The position numbers and the translations under genes were made by a program. The notes below the pieces were generated by a model, which had not been told where the DNA came from, searched no databases, and was given only the letters and a program-made list of their open reading frames with translations. From assembly GCF_004001065.1 (NCBI RefSeq), contig NZ_BIML01000023.1, positions 1 to 64,000 on the forward strand: a DNA stretch of 64,000 nucleotides, read 5' to 3'. Within the stretch, counting starts at the first letter, position 1. Every line of letters begins with the position of its first letter. Positions 25,773 to 34,721 of the stretch are shown one piece after another. The stretch is from Paenibacillus xylaniclasticus. GTDB lineage: Bacteria; Bacillota; Bacilli; Paenibacillales; Paenibacillaceae.

Positions 25773-26849
25773 TTATAAGAATACGGATTTTACTTCTAAC
25801 TGCCGCTCGTTCATCAGGTCGACGAATTGGTCTCCGATCTGAATGAGAGGGCGGAAAAACTCGGTCGGATGGGTCATGACGATCGTTCCCGTTCTACCGT
25901 CGCTTAGCTCTGCTTGTTTGCCAATAAAGTTCGGAATCATATGCTTGATGAACGTATGGGCGGTATGTGGATCAAGCTCCATAAAGCTCATCCGATGTAT
26001 TTCTTTCAGAACATAAAGCAGATCACGTCTTTCACGGTAGACGCGCATCGAAATCATCGCGCTGTAGACGTCGACGACGGCAACGATCTTCGCGGCAGGA
26101 TGAATCTCATCGCCTTTCAGACCTTGCGGGTAGCCGGTTCCATCCACCCGTTCATGGTGTTGTGCGGCTACGAGCGCTGCGAGCGTGTTATTCATCGAGT
26201 TGGTAATGATCTCATATCCATAAGTCGGATGGCGTTTGATCTCGGCAAACTCTTCATCCGTCAAACGTCCTGGTTTATTCAAAATTTGCTCGTTAATCCT
26301 GCATTTGCCGATGTCGTGCAAAAAGCCAGCCTGTCCAATATTGAGAGCCTCTTCTTCACTGTAGCCTAACCACGAAGCCAAGTAATACGACAGCATGCCG
26401 ACTTGAACGGAGTGCTGATAAGTATAGTCATCCTTCGAGTTAAGCAGAAGAAGCATGGATACGACGTCGCGCTCAAGCTTGAATTGGTTGACAAGCGGTT
26501 GGTACGTATCTTGGACAAGCTCTTCATTAATGCGGCCTTCTTGAAACGCCTGCTCGAACATTAATTTGCAGCCTTGAATCGTGTCTTCATATACAGGTTG
26601 CACGGTAGGCATCCACTTGGGACTCATACCGGATTCTAAAGTTCGCCCCGCACTCTTATCATTTTCTCTTGGGACCTGTGAAGTTGATCTGGAAGCGATT
26701 TCAACATAATCGATTTGGTGTTGAAATAACATTGAGATCTCACGGTTGCTTAGAGTGGCACCCTTGGACAGAACGGGAAGGCCGAAGTCGTTAAAAGCAT
26801 CCTCAATAAGTTGATCTCCGTCCTTTAAGTCGGTGACGTGTACCCGCAT
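25773..26849 (-). CDS. HD-GYP domain protein, probable c-di-GMP phosphodiesterase
   Basis: A 358-residue soluble protein. The HD-GYP domain (about 140-300) shows HS (Gln145-His146), the metal-binding LHDIGK (His178-Asp179), a later His in IKRHPTYGYE, HHERVDGTGYP (231-241) and DVYSAM. These residues fit c-di-GMP hydrolysis to pGpG or GMP. The N-terminal 80 residues (GDQLIEDAFNDFGLPVLSKG) form the small domain often preceding Firmicutes HD-GYP units, and a beta-rich tail follows. GGGGTG precedes the ATG. It is monocistronic with its own terminator. A second HD-GYP gene lies at 32.2 kb on the other strand with the same layout, so the two are paralogues. Confidence 0.92.
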   Translation of the reverse strand: MRVHVTDLKDGDQLIEDAFNDFGLPVLSKGATLSNREISMLFQHQIDYVEIASRSTSQVPRENDKSAGRTLESGMSPKWMPTVQPVYEDTIQGCKLMFEQAFQEGRINEELVQDTYQPLVNQFKLERDVVSMLLLLNSKDDYTYQHSVQVGMLSYYLASWLGYSEEEALNIGQAGFLHDIGKCRINEQILNKPGRLTDEEFAEIKRHPTYGYEIITNSMNNTLAALVAAQHHERVDGTGYPQGLKGDEIHPAAKIVAVVDVYSAMISMRVYRERRDLLYVLKEIHRMSFMELDPHTAHTFIKHMIPNFIGKQAELSDGRTGTIVMTHPTEFFRPLIQIGDQFVDLMNERQLEVKSVFL

Positions 26850-27021
26850 ATGACACCCCTGCTAGTATAATTTGTTAGTCTGATAGTCTAATAGTATCAA
26901 TTCTCACCAGTATTGGCAATATAACTAACGATGAATTTTAGCGCAAAATCTGGAGAATCTCCGATATATAGGGTCAAAAATTCCCTGTGTTAACGTTTTA
27001 TTGTCGTAAAATAGTGGAATA

Positions 27022-28083
27022 TTATGCCCCAAGTAATGATTCATATAGTTTTCTTGCAACAATTAGGTTGTCGGTCCCTTGTATTAATGCGCGTCCATCC
27101 GAGAATAAGACGAAAGTCATATTGCTGTCTTGGAGCTCTAGACGAAGCAAATAGCGGGTTAAAACAATACGACCAGCGGCCGACAGACGACGCGCAACTT
27201 CTGGCAGAACTGCTTGCATCTCTCTGGCCGGTGTAATTTGTACCGTATTTCGCCCACATAGAGAAGCAGCGCTCGTTTCATCATGGCACGCTTCCAGATG
27301 GTCAAACCGGCGTAACTGACAGACGGGACAATCCGGTTTGCTCGATTGGTCTGTCCGAATCCCGAACCATTGGTTATGCCACACATCGGCCTGCATCAGG
27401 GAGGCGTTCATTGCCTGCCGGTTGCCTGTAAGCCATTTTAGGGCATCAGCCGCCTGCATCGATGCAATGATATCGATGATAGGTGAAATGACGCCTGCTG
27501 TCTCGCAAGTATCAATGGCTCCGGCAGATGGAGGGACAGGGAACAGGCACTGAAAGCAAGGGGTTTCACCCGGAATGAATGAAGCTGTAACTCCAGATCC
27601 TCCTACCGCTCCTCCATATATCCATGGGATATTATGTTTAATACTAATTTCATTGATTAGATAGCGGGCAGTGAAATTGTCAGTCCCATCCAAGATGAGA
27701 TCAAAGCCCGTTAGCAGCTGCTCGGCGTTGTGAGGCGCAAGATCAGCAACGACCGGTTCAAGCTCGACTAATGAGTTAGCCGCCTTCAAACGGTGATAAG
27801 CGGCTTGAGCCTTTGGCAGCATTTGCTCCGCATCTTCTTCCATATATAACAACTGCCGATGGAGATTGCTCCATTCGACGATATCGCGGTCGATCATACG
27901 AAGCTTGCCGATACCGCCGCGAACAAGATGCTGGGCGATGACGGAGCCAAGGGCCCCCATGCCGACGATGACTGCAGAGCTTCCGCTCAGTTTCAATTGA
28001 CCCGCAGCGCCAATAGGAGCATAACGCATTTGGCGAGTATAGCGGCTGTGCGGACGGCTTTCGGATTGATGCTGTTCGGTCAT
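27022..28083 (-). CDS. moeB: MoeB/ThiF-family adenylyltransferase
   Basis: A 353-residue E1-like enzyme that would adenylate the C-terminal glycine of MoaD for thiocarboxylate formation in molybdenum-cofactor synthesis. ATP-binding GMGALGS (41-47), the MIDRDIVEWSNLHRQ segment, DGTDNFTARYLIN, and two zinc-binding pairs, CFQC (176-179) and CPVC (252-255), are visible; Cys193 in DTCETAGV is the conserved cysteine. About 90 extra C-terminal residues replace the rhodanese domain of some homologues. It follows the moaD-moaE fusion by 29 bases on the same strand, which favours MoeB over ThiF. A role with ThiS cannot be excluded. Confidence 0.88.
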   Translation of the reverse strand: MTEQHQSESRPHSRYTRQMRYAPIGAAGQLKLSGSSAVIVGMGALGSVIAQHLVRGGIGKLRMIDRDIVEWSNLHRQLLYMEEDAEQMLPKAQAAYHRLKAANSLVELEPVVADLAPHNAEQLLTGFDLILDGTDNFTARYLINEISIKHNIPWIYGGAVGGSGVTASFIPGETPCFQCLFPVPPSAGAIDTCETAGVISPIIDIIASMQAADALKWLTGNRQAMNASLMQADVWHNQWFGIRTDQSSKPDCPVCQLRRFDHLEACHDETSAASLCGRNTVQITPAREMQAVLPEVARRLSAAGRIVLTRYLLRLELQDSNMTFVLFSDGRALIQGTDNLIVARKLYESLLGA

Positions 28084-28112
28084 AAGTTATCGCGCCTTTC
28101 CATACATTTAGC

Positions 28113-28856
28113 CTAATTCGAAGCACCGGAGCGTTCCAGCGGATTCCAAGGTCCTAGCTGATGTCCCTTCCATTCTGAACCGTCTTCCCATATTTCTTTT
28201 TTCCAGATCGGGACGATTTGTTTCAGCCGTTCGATCGCATAACGACTTGCTTCGTAACATGCATCGCGATGCGGAGAAGAGGTTGCGATGACAACGCTAA
28301 TATCAGCAATTTCAACGACGCCGGTTCGATGGGCGATTGCGCATAGTGTGCCGGGCCAGCGCTCCGCAATTTCAGAGCCAATCTGCTCCATCGTCTTGAT
28401 GGCCATTGGCGCATATGCTTCGTATTCAAGGCGGACGGTACGCTGGCCGAAGGTCCATTCACGCGTCGTGCCGATGAATGTGAGGGTCGCGCCGTTATTC
28501 GGAGAAATAACGAGGCGCGACACGGCTTCAACCGAAATTGGGCCGTCTGTTAATTGAAACAAGCTGTCGCTGCTCGCAACAGATGGCTGCTCTATATATT
28601 CTTCTCCTCCGGATACGGGAGGGAGCAGCGCCAGTTCGTCCGAATATCGAACGACTGTATCATCCTGCGCATAAGCTTGATTACAAGCGACAAAGCATAA
28701 TTGGAGCAAATCCTGATGATCGGGATGCAGGCTCGCAAGCTGCTGCTTTAATTGGGCAGCGGCCATTTCGTCTTGCGGCAGCATTAGCTCGAGAACAGGT
28801 GTGCCGAATCGGTCATTCAACCCAGCGAATAATCGAATGGTCCATCTATAGTTCAT
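28113..28856 (-). CDS. MoaD-MoaE fusion, molybdopterin synthase
   Basis: A 247-residue single-chain molybdopterin synthase. Residues 1-84 are MoaD-like (beta-grasp, starting WTIRLFAGLNDRFG) and end in the expected VSGG (Gly83-Gly84). A linker of about 18 residues follows, then MoaE (about 103-240) with its GTTRE, EYEAY, HRTGVVEI and the active-site lysines in PIWKKEIWEDG (219-220). The MoaD Gly-Gly tail is therefore internal, whereas thiocarboxylate chemistry needs a free C-terminus. The mycobacterial MoaX fusion is known to be cleaved after this motif; cleavage here is inference. The gene leads the minus-strand operon with moeB and is divergent from moaA. Confidence 0.9.
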   Translation of the reverse strand: MNYRWTIRLFAGLNDRFGTPVLELMLPQDEMAAAQLKQQLASLHPDHQDLLQLCFVACNQAYAQDDTVVRYSDELALLPPVSGGEEYIEQPSVASSDSLFQLTDGPISVEAVSRLVISPNNGATLTFIGTTREWTFGQRTVRLEYEAYAPMAIKTMEQIGSEIAERWPGTLCAIAHRTGVVEIADISVVIATSSPHRDACYEASRYAIERLKQIVPIWKKEIWEDGSEWKGHQLGPWNPLERSGASN

Positions 28857-28894
28857 GGAAGGAAACCTCTCATTGCTATGGAATAAATATGTCT

Positions 28895-28931
28895 ATAGCA
28901 TATCATAATCGAATAAAAAATGTTATGCTAT
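28895..28931. promoter_or_regulatory. Inverted repeat in the moaDE/moaA divergent region
   Basis: ATAGCATA (28895-28902) and TATGCTAT (28924-28931) are perfect inverted halves, 21 bases apart, midway between the divergent starts. It could be an operator shared by both moa units; the regulator is unknown and the motif is not a standard ModE site. Confidence 0.4.
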
Positions 28932-28978
28932 TTCATATTGAAATGTTTGCGAATCGAAAGAAAAGGAGGCTGCCGACA

Positions 28979-29980
28979 ATGCAAAGCTTGACGGATCGCT
29001 TCGGTCGAGTACACAACTATTTGCGAATCTCGGTGACGGACCGGTGTAACCTGAGATGTCTCTATTGTATGCCCGAAGAAGGTGTACAATTTACAGATGC
29101 ATCTAACCTGCTCTCCTATGATGAAATAACCGAGGTCGTCCGTACGGCAGCTGCACTTGGCGTTACGAAGCTTCGGATAACAGGCGGCGAGCCGCTTGTC
29201 CGGCCTGGCTTGGACGGATTGATCCGCCAGCTGTCGAGTATTTCTGGTATAGCTGACATATCGCTGACGACAAATGGCTTACTGCTTGCGAAGCAGGCGG
29301 AGTCATTGCGGGAAGCCGGTTTAAATCGTGTAAATATAAGCTTGGATACGCTTGATTCGGCGAGATTTCGTTTCATTGCAAGACGAGGCGAGCTTCGCCG
29401 CGTAATGGAAGGCATCCAGGCAGCCGGACGAGCAGGGTTTGATCCGATTAAGCTGAACTGTGTGCTGCTGCGCGGCGTGAACGAGGATGAAATTGGCGCA
29501 TTCCTGCAGATGGCACAAGAACAGCCGCTTCATATCCGGTTCATCGAATATATGCCAATTGGCCATGCTGATAATAATTGGCGCAGCCACTACTTACCGC
29601 TTTCACGTGTGCTAGATGTAGCAGACCAGATGGGGCTGCAATATCGAAGACGTGACGATGTGAAAGGCAACGGTCCATCGGAAGATTATGAGCTGATCGG
29701 AGGTCGAGGCTCGTTCGGGCTGATTCATCCAATCAGTGACGAATTTTGCAAACGATGCAATAGGCTTCGACTTACGGCTGACGGATTTTTGAAGCCGTGT
29801 CTATATTGGATGGATGAATTGAATGTGAAGCCGGCGCTAGGAAACGGTGAAGCGATGGAGGCGATATTCCGCAAGGCCATGGATTTGAAGCCAGAAAGTC
29901 ATGAAATGGCGGCTAAGCTTGCGGATGCTGCGTTATCTCATATCCCGACGGATCGAAGAATGTCCCAGATCGGCGGCTAA
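28979..29980 (+). CDS. moaA: GTP 3',8-cyclase MoaA
   Basis: A 333-residue radical-SAM enzyme catalysing the first step of molybdenum-cofactor synthesis. The N-terminal cluster motif is Cys23/Cys27/Cys30 in DRCNLRCLYC, TGGEPL follows, and the C-terminal substrate-binding cluster uses Cys257, Cys260 and Cys274 (DEFCKRCNRLRL and LKPC). The chain ends in the conserved Gly-Gly. The start is ATG 28979, ten bases after AAAGGAGG; the frame continues upstream to 28538, but this crosses the divergent promoter region and the moaDE gene. MoaC, MoeA, MobA and MoaB are not in this window. Confidence 0.96.
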   Translation: MQSLTDRFGRVHNYLRISVTDRCNLRCLYCMPEEGVQFTDASNLLSYDEITEVVRTAAALGVTKLRITGGEPLVRPGLDGLIRQLSSISGIADISLTTNGLLLAKQAESLREAGLNRVNISLDTLDSARFRFIARRGELRRVMEGIQAAGRAGFDPIKLNCVLLRGVNEDEIGAFLQMAQEQPLHIRFIEYMPIGHADNNWRSHYLPLSRVLDVADQMGLQYRRRDDVKGNGPSEDYELIGGRGSFGLIHPISDEFCKRCNRLRLTADGFLKPCLYWMDELNVKPALGNGEAMEAIFRKAMDLKPESHEMAAKLADAALSHIPTDRRMSQIGG

Positions 29981-30015
29981 CTGTAAATCTTAAAGCCGAA
30001 AGGAGAACTGACTTT

Positions 30016-30531
30016 ATGGCGCATATATCGTACAATGGAGGGAAGCAAGACTGCGTAGAGATTGAGCATGAGCAATTCGGAATCGAGCTGTGGACACCTA
30101 GTATGATGGCTGAGCTGGCAGGCACTGTTTTTCCGATTGATGAGAGGGTGCCAGGCGCAGTTGGTTACGCTTTTGATTGGGCAACATGGTTTGACGAGTG
30201 GCTGCACTTGATTACTCATACGAGCCAGTGTACGCTTGCTCCAGCAACCCATCTGAAGCTGTATGCTGCAGATTCGTTCGAGGCGGTTATTCCATGGCCA
30301 CAGCTTAAGGATGCAGCTGTATTGTACGCGAATGAAGAGGAGCTGCCGCTCGAAGCTGCTGGTCCAATACGCTTCTACGTTCCGAACGGTACGAGCAAAT
30401 GCTTAAACGTAAAGAACGTTGTCCGTATCGTTGTCTGTGTCAATGATGACAGTGTAACGGAAGCAGCTTACGGCTTTAAGAGCCAGTTCTCCCCCGATGA
30501 TTTATTATTGAAGAAACGATCAACGAGTTAA
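30016..30531 (+). CDS. Small protein, possible sulfite-oxidase-type molybdopterin-binding fold
   Basis: A 171-residue soluble protein 35 bases after moaA with AAAGGAG before its ATG. The second half has the pattern HLKLYAADSFEAVIPWPQL, then GPIRFYVPNGTSKCLNVKNV and VVRIVV, recalling the beta-rich molybdopterin domain of SUOX/YedY-type oxidoreductases. The catalytic-cysteine region typical of that family is not clearly present, so it could be a cofactor carrier or a non-catalytic relative. Assignment rests on this pattern plus its place after moaA. Treat function as unproven. Confidence 0.5.
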   Translation: MAHISYNGGKQDCVEIEHEQFGIELWTPSMMAELAGTVFPIDERVPGAVGYAFDWATWFDEWLHLITHTSQCTLAPATHLKLYAADSFEAVIPWPQLKDAAVLYANEEELPLEAAGPIRFYVPNGTSKCLNVKNVVRIVVCVNDDSVTEAAYGFKSQFSPDDLLLKKRSTS

Positions 30532-30570
30532 GGATGCTCTGCTAACGAGTCGATCAGCAAGGAGGTAAGC

Positions 30571-32028
30571 ATGAACGCAGCAAACGATTGGCCGGTTGAA
30601 GCTGTATTGCTTCACAGCAACGACATTCATAGCCGTCTGGAGAATGCCGCCAGAATGGCGACGCTTATTGCGGAAGAGCGTCGTATATATGGGAGCGACC
30701 GTGTCCTTGCAGTCGATATCGGGGATCATATGGACCGAATGCGTCCGGAGACGGAAGGCAGCGACGGCTTGGTTAATATCGAGCTGCTCCATGCCGCTCA
30801 CTGCGAAGCGGCTACACTGGGCAATAATGAAGGTCTGACGTTCGTTCCTGAATCGTTGGAGACGGTATACCGGAACTATGCGAAGTTTCCAGTCCTTGTT
30901 GCGAATGTGAAGCAAATACAGGACGGTAAGTGTCCTTCTTGGATGGCGCCTTCGACGATCATTCTTAAAGGCGGCATAAGGATCGGGTTAATTGGTGTAA
31001 CGGCGAAATTTTCCGACTTCTATGAGCTGCTTGGATGGGAAGTGACGGACCCGATTGCGGCGGCGGCTACCGAGGCGGCGAAGCTTCGACCTCATGTTGA
31101 TGTATTGGTTGTGCTGTCGCATCTCGGACTGCCGCTGGATCGTCGAATGGCGGAAGAGGTTCCGGATATCGATTTAATTCTAGGCGGCCATACGCATCAT
31201 CTGCTCGAAGAGCCGCTCGTTATCGGATCAACAACGGTCTGTGCAGCCGGCAAATTCGGAGATTGGATCGGTCGAATCGAGATTGGCATCGATCCGGAGA
31301 CGTCCAAGCCAAGGTTTCGGGCGGCCTGTGTACCAGTGGCAGCCTACGATGAATATCCAGAGTCGAGTGAGATCATTGAACGATACCGCGTGCTTTCGGC
31401 TGAACGACTCGGGCGCGTTGTCGCTCAGCTTGATATGGCATTAGAAGCTCGGACGGATCAAGAATCTCCGCTACCGAACTTGCTTGCAGCAAGTATAAGG
31501 CGTTGGACGCAAGCGGAGATCGGGATTGTGAACACGGGTCAGCTGCTTGCCGGACTGCCTATTGGCGATGTCACGGCTGGAGATCTTCATGCGATATGTC
31601 CATCACCAATTAATCCTTGCCGGGTGAAGCTTGCCGGCTCCCATATTCGGGTGGCGCTTGAGCAGTCACTGCGGCCCGAATATACAGACATGGAGATTCG
31701 CGGTTTTGGATTCCGAGGTGTGGTGCTGGGTACACTGGCGGTTGACGGACTGCGGATTGAAGTGGATCATACGGCATCCGGGCAACTGCAGCTTGCTGCT
31801 GTATATGTCGGAGACGAGCTGTTGAATGATGAATGGGAGTACTCTGTTGGAACGATCGATATGTTTACGTTTGGAGTAGGTTATTTGTCGTTGAAGCAAG
31901 GTACGGAGATTCGTTACTATTTGCCGGAATTTATTCGGGATCTTCTAGCAGACGCGCTGCGCAGCAGTGAAGCTATTCAAGAAGCATTGAGAGAGAGAAT
32001 GATCGTTCGTGGTGGAGCGGCAACTTAG
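30571..32028 (+). CDS. yunD: YunD-like 5'-nucleotidase/metallophosphoesterase
   Basis: A 485-residue two-domain phosphoesterase of the UshA/YunD family. The calcineurin-like N-terminal domain has LLHSNDIHSR (about 12-21), DIGDHMDR, TLGNNEGL (metal-binding Asn), VVLSHLG and GGHTHH; the C-terminal substrate-specificity domain (about 300-470) follows. UshA proteins are secreted, but here no signal peptide precedes the catalytic domain, so the enzyme is cytosolic like B. subtilis YunD. AAGGAGG precedes the ATG. It sits 39 bases after the putative molybdopterin-fold gene, so may be cotranscribed with moaA. Physiological substrate is not determinable from sequence. Confidence 0.88.
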   Translation: MNAANDWPVEAVLLHSNDIHSRLENAARMATLIAEERRIYGSDRVLAVDIGDHMDRMRPETEGSDGLVNIELLHAAHCEAATLGNNEGLTFVPESLETVYRNYAKFPVLVANVKQIQDGKCPSWMAPSTIILKGGIRIGLIGVTAKFSDFYELLGWEVTDPIAAAATEAAKLRPHVDVLVVLSHLGLPLDRRMAEEVPDIDLILGGHTHHLLEEPLVIGSTTVCAAGKFGDWIGRIEIGIDPETSKPRFRAACVPVAAYDEYPESSEIIERYRVLSAERLGRVVAQLDMALEARTDQESPLPNLLAASIRRWTQAEIGIVNTGQLLAGLPIGDVTAGDLHAICPSPINPCRVKLAGSHIRVALEQSLRPEYTDMEIRGFGFRGVVLGTLAVDGLRIEVDHTASGQLQLAAVYVGDELLNDEWEYSVGTIDMFTFGVGYLSLKQGTEIRYYLPEFIRDLLADALRSSEAIQEALRERMIVRGGAAT

Positions 32029-32209
32029 CTCTGCGCGGACGTTTTTTTTGTCGAAATATTTGGATATATACTACTAATGTTACGCTTGTATTAACAATAC
32101 CAGCGTTAATAACCGATATAATAGGTAGAATAATGCTCGACAAATGCCGACAATGCATCTTTATGCGGTTGGAATGGAGTATACAACAGTTGCGGGGCGG
32201 GGTAAGAAG

Positions 32210-33322
32210 ATGCGCTTAATGCCCATATCAATGTGTCAGCCTGGTATGAGGCTGGCGAAAAAAATTTTTTCCGATGAAGGTCTTGTTCTGCTGGCTGAAA
32301 ATATAGAGTTAACGGCTCGGATGATCAGAAGGCTGAAAGAAACGGGATTTTCATTCGTCTATGTAATGGATAAACGTCTGGATGACATTGTCGTTCCGGA
32401 AATCATTAGCGACGAGACGCTTCGTTATGCGCTCAAAGAGATTAGACATACATTTCGACAAATGATGGACCGCCCAAGCGGCAAGCGGGGCGTTACTTAC
32501 CCATATATTTCGAGAAATTATCAAAAAATAATGAATATGGTTTTGGACGATTTGATCGGTAATCCGGACGCTATGATTATGCTGATGAATTTAGGCTCCG
32601 TTGATCATTATGTATACCAGCATTCATTGAATGTCTGTGTCTATACGACGTTGCTAGGCATTGCCGAAGGCTACAGCAGAGATGAATTGATGACGCTAGG
32701 TATGGGGGCGATTCTGCACGACGTCGGAAAAAGCCTTATACCGGCTGAGATATTGAATAAGCCGGGTAAGCTGACGAATGATGAGTTCGAGCTGATGAAG
32801 CAGCATACGGAGATCGGCTTCAAATTGCTGAAGGATGAGCCGAATATTCCGCTTGTGGCGGCTCACTGTGCCTTTCAGCATCATGAAAGAATCGATGGCA
32901 GTGGATACCCGAGAGGGCTTAAAGGGAACGAAATCCATGAATATGCTAAGTGGATCGGGCTTGTCGACTCGTATGATGCTATGACCTCGAGGCGAGTATA
33001 CCGGGATGCGATGCTGCCCCATCAGGCGATCGAGCTATTGTATGCTGGCACAGGAACGTTGTTCGAACAGCATATGGTTCAGCAATTCCGTGATAAGGTT
33101 GCGATTTATCCGATAGGATTAACCGTTACGATGAACAGCGGTGAGACGGGAGTCGTTGTCGATATTAACGGCGCATACCCGCATCGTCCAATTATTCGTG
33201 TCTTAGAGGCATGTGGAGAAGCGGTCAAATCCCCTTATGAAATCGATTTATCCAAACAATTAACAATGATGATCGTCGAGGTGAATACCGAGACGACAGA
33301 AGCTCCGAATGCCGCCAGTTAA
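32210..33322 (+). CDS. HD-GYP domain protein, probable c-di-GMP phosphodiesterase
   Basis: A 370-residue paralogue of the protein at 25.8-26.8 kb. Conserved elements: YQHSLNV, ILHDVGK, EIGFKLL after the third His, HHERIDGSGYPRGL and DSYDAMTSRRVYR, all consistent with hydrolysis of c-di-GMP. The N-terminal small domain starts MRLMPISMCQPGMRLAKK, and a beta-rich tail follows. I choose ATG 32210 because paralogues begin at this point; upstream in-frame ATGs at 32144 and 32174 lack a ribosome site, though the site for 32210 (GGGGCGGGG) is also poor. A terminator follows the stop. Confidence 0.88.
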   Translation: MRLMPISMCQPGMRLAKKIFSDEGLVLLAENIELTARMIRRLKETGFSFVYVMDKRLDDIVVPEIISDETLRYALKEIRHTFRQMMDRPSGKRGVTYPYISRNYQKIMNMVLDDLIGNPDAMIMLMNLGSVDHYVYQHSLNVCVYTTLLGIAEGYSRDELMTLGMGAILHDVGKSLIPAEILNKPGKLTNDEFELMKQHTEIGFKLLKDEPNIPLVAAHCAFQHHERIDGSGYPRGLKGNEIHEYAKWIGLVDSYDAMTSRRVYRDAMLPHQAIELLYAGTGTLFEQHMVQQFRDKVAIYPIGLTVTMNSGETGVVVDINGAYPHRPIIRVLEACGEAVKSPYEIDLSKQLTMMIVEVNTETTEAPNAAS

Positions 33323-33333
33323 TCGTCATGGAA

Positions 33334-33363
33334 CATCCCGCCTAATCGGCGGGATTTATTTTT
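33334..33363 (+). terminator. Terminator after the second HD-GYP gene
   Basis: ATCCCGCC pairs with GGCGGGAT around a short loop, then TTTATTTTTG. Confidence 0.8.
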
Positions 33364-33493
33364 GCTTACGGGGGCTTGAATTTGTCGCCGTGTGCCGGTC
33401 GGGATGGAAAAACGTTATTTGCGTCCCGCCGCTTCGAATATTACAATGGAAGGTAAAGCTTTCATTCATTAATGTTGAAAATAGGTGCTGAAC

Positions 33494-34636
33494 ATGAACC
33501 ATATATTAGCGTTGAATCATCAGTCTGTTCCGAGCAAGCCGCTGTCACCGGCGAACGATCCTTGGGACCCGATCTTATCTCTGCAGCGGCATGGACGCCA
33601 CGTGCTGACGAGTGTCGAGATGACGGTATCTAACCTGTGCAATATGCGCTGCGAGCACTGCGCGGTTGGTGACACGCTTGTCATGGCGGAGCCTGCGAAG
33701 ATCCCACTGGATCTCATGCTGCGTAAGCTGGATGAAGTGGAGCATCTTGAGACGATCAGCATTACAGGAGGCGAACCGTCCTTCTCAGATGCTACAGTAA
33801 GGAACTACATCGTTCCGCTGCTGAAATATGCAAGAAGTCGGGGCATCCGATCACAAATAAATTCAAACGTTACGCTCGATTACAAACGGTATGAGCAGAT
33901 GGCGCCTTATTTGGATGTTATGCACATCTCGTTCAACTATACGACAGCAGACGATTTTCATCAGGTCGGGTTTGCGAAGGCCGGACATTCCGTTTCCAGG
34001 GAAACGGCCGTTCGTCTGTATGAGCGGATGATCGACAATGCGCGTCGGTTAAGTGAAGCGGGCGTTCTTGTATCGGCTGAATCGATGATCAATTATCGGA
34101 CACATCATCGAATCGCGGAGATCCATCAGCTTATCGTCGAAATGGGCTGTAAACGGCACGAGGTGCATCCGATGTATCCAAGCTCCTTCGCACGCGATTT
34201 GCCGATGCTATCTCGTGAAGAAATGCGTGCAGCTATCATTCGCCTGCTTGATGCGCGAGACACCTCGATCTGGATGCTATTCGGCACATTGCCGTTCTTC
34301 CGTTGCAGCACGAATGAGGAGGATCGTCAGCTGCTGGCACGGCTTGCTGCCGAGCCTAACGTTACTGTCCGCAACGATCCGGATGGACGTAACCGACTTA
34401 ACGTCAATTTATTCACGGGCGAGGTGTTCGTTACGGATTTCTCCGATGTACCTGCGTTCGGAAATGTGAAGGAAGATCGGCTTGATGACGTGTTCGATCG
34501 CTGGCTCGAAGGCGAGCTGGCACAGACAGTCGGGTGCCACTGCCCGGCAGCCAGCTGCTGTGGTCCGAACCTGCTCGTCAAAGATATGTACTATAAGAAT
34601 GATGATTTCCTTCAGCGTACAGCCATTATGGATTAA
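33494..34636 (+). CDS. yfkAB: YfkAB-type radical-SAM protein
   Basis: A 380-residue radical-SAM enzyme. The cluster motif is Cys49/Cys53/Cys56 in SNLCNMRCEHC, followed by ITGGEPSFSD, and the C-terminal part carries a cysteine-rich VGCHCPAASCCGP segment that fits an auxiliary cluster or metal site (the CxCxxxxC type of YfkA/YfkB). The reaction is unknown. B. subtilis 168 is usually annotated with yfkA and yfkB as separate or frameshifted halves; here the frame is intact. The start is ATG 33494, with AGGTG six bases upstream. It is not in an obvious operon. Confidence 0.85.
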   Translation: MNHILALNHQSVPSKPLSPANDPWDPILSLQRHGRHVLTSVEMTVSNLCNMRCEHCAVGDTLVMAEPAKIPLDLMLRKLDEVEHLETISITGGEPSFSDATVRNYIVPLLKYARSRGIRSQINSNVTLDYKRYEQMAPYLDVMHISFNYTTADDFHQVGFAKAGHSVSRETAVRLYERMIDNARRLSEAGVLVSAESMINYRTHHRIAEIHQLIVEMGCKRHEVHPMYPSSFARDLPMLSREEMRAAIIRLLDARDTSIWMLFGTLPFFRCSTNEEDRQLLARLAAEPNVTVRNDPDGRNRLNVNLFTGEVFVTDFSDVPAFGNVKEDRLDDVFDRWLEGELAQTVGCHCPAASCCGPNLLVKDMYYKNDDFLQRTAIMD

Positions 34637-34721
34637 TGAATGAATCGATAAATGGTTAGACGTTTGATGGTTTTAACGCCGACAAAGCTGCATGATATGG
34701 CGATAAAGGAGAAGTGCGATT

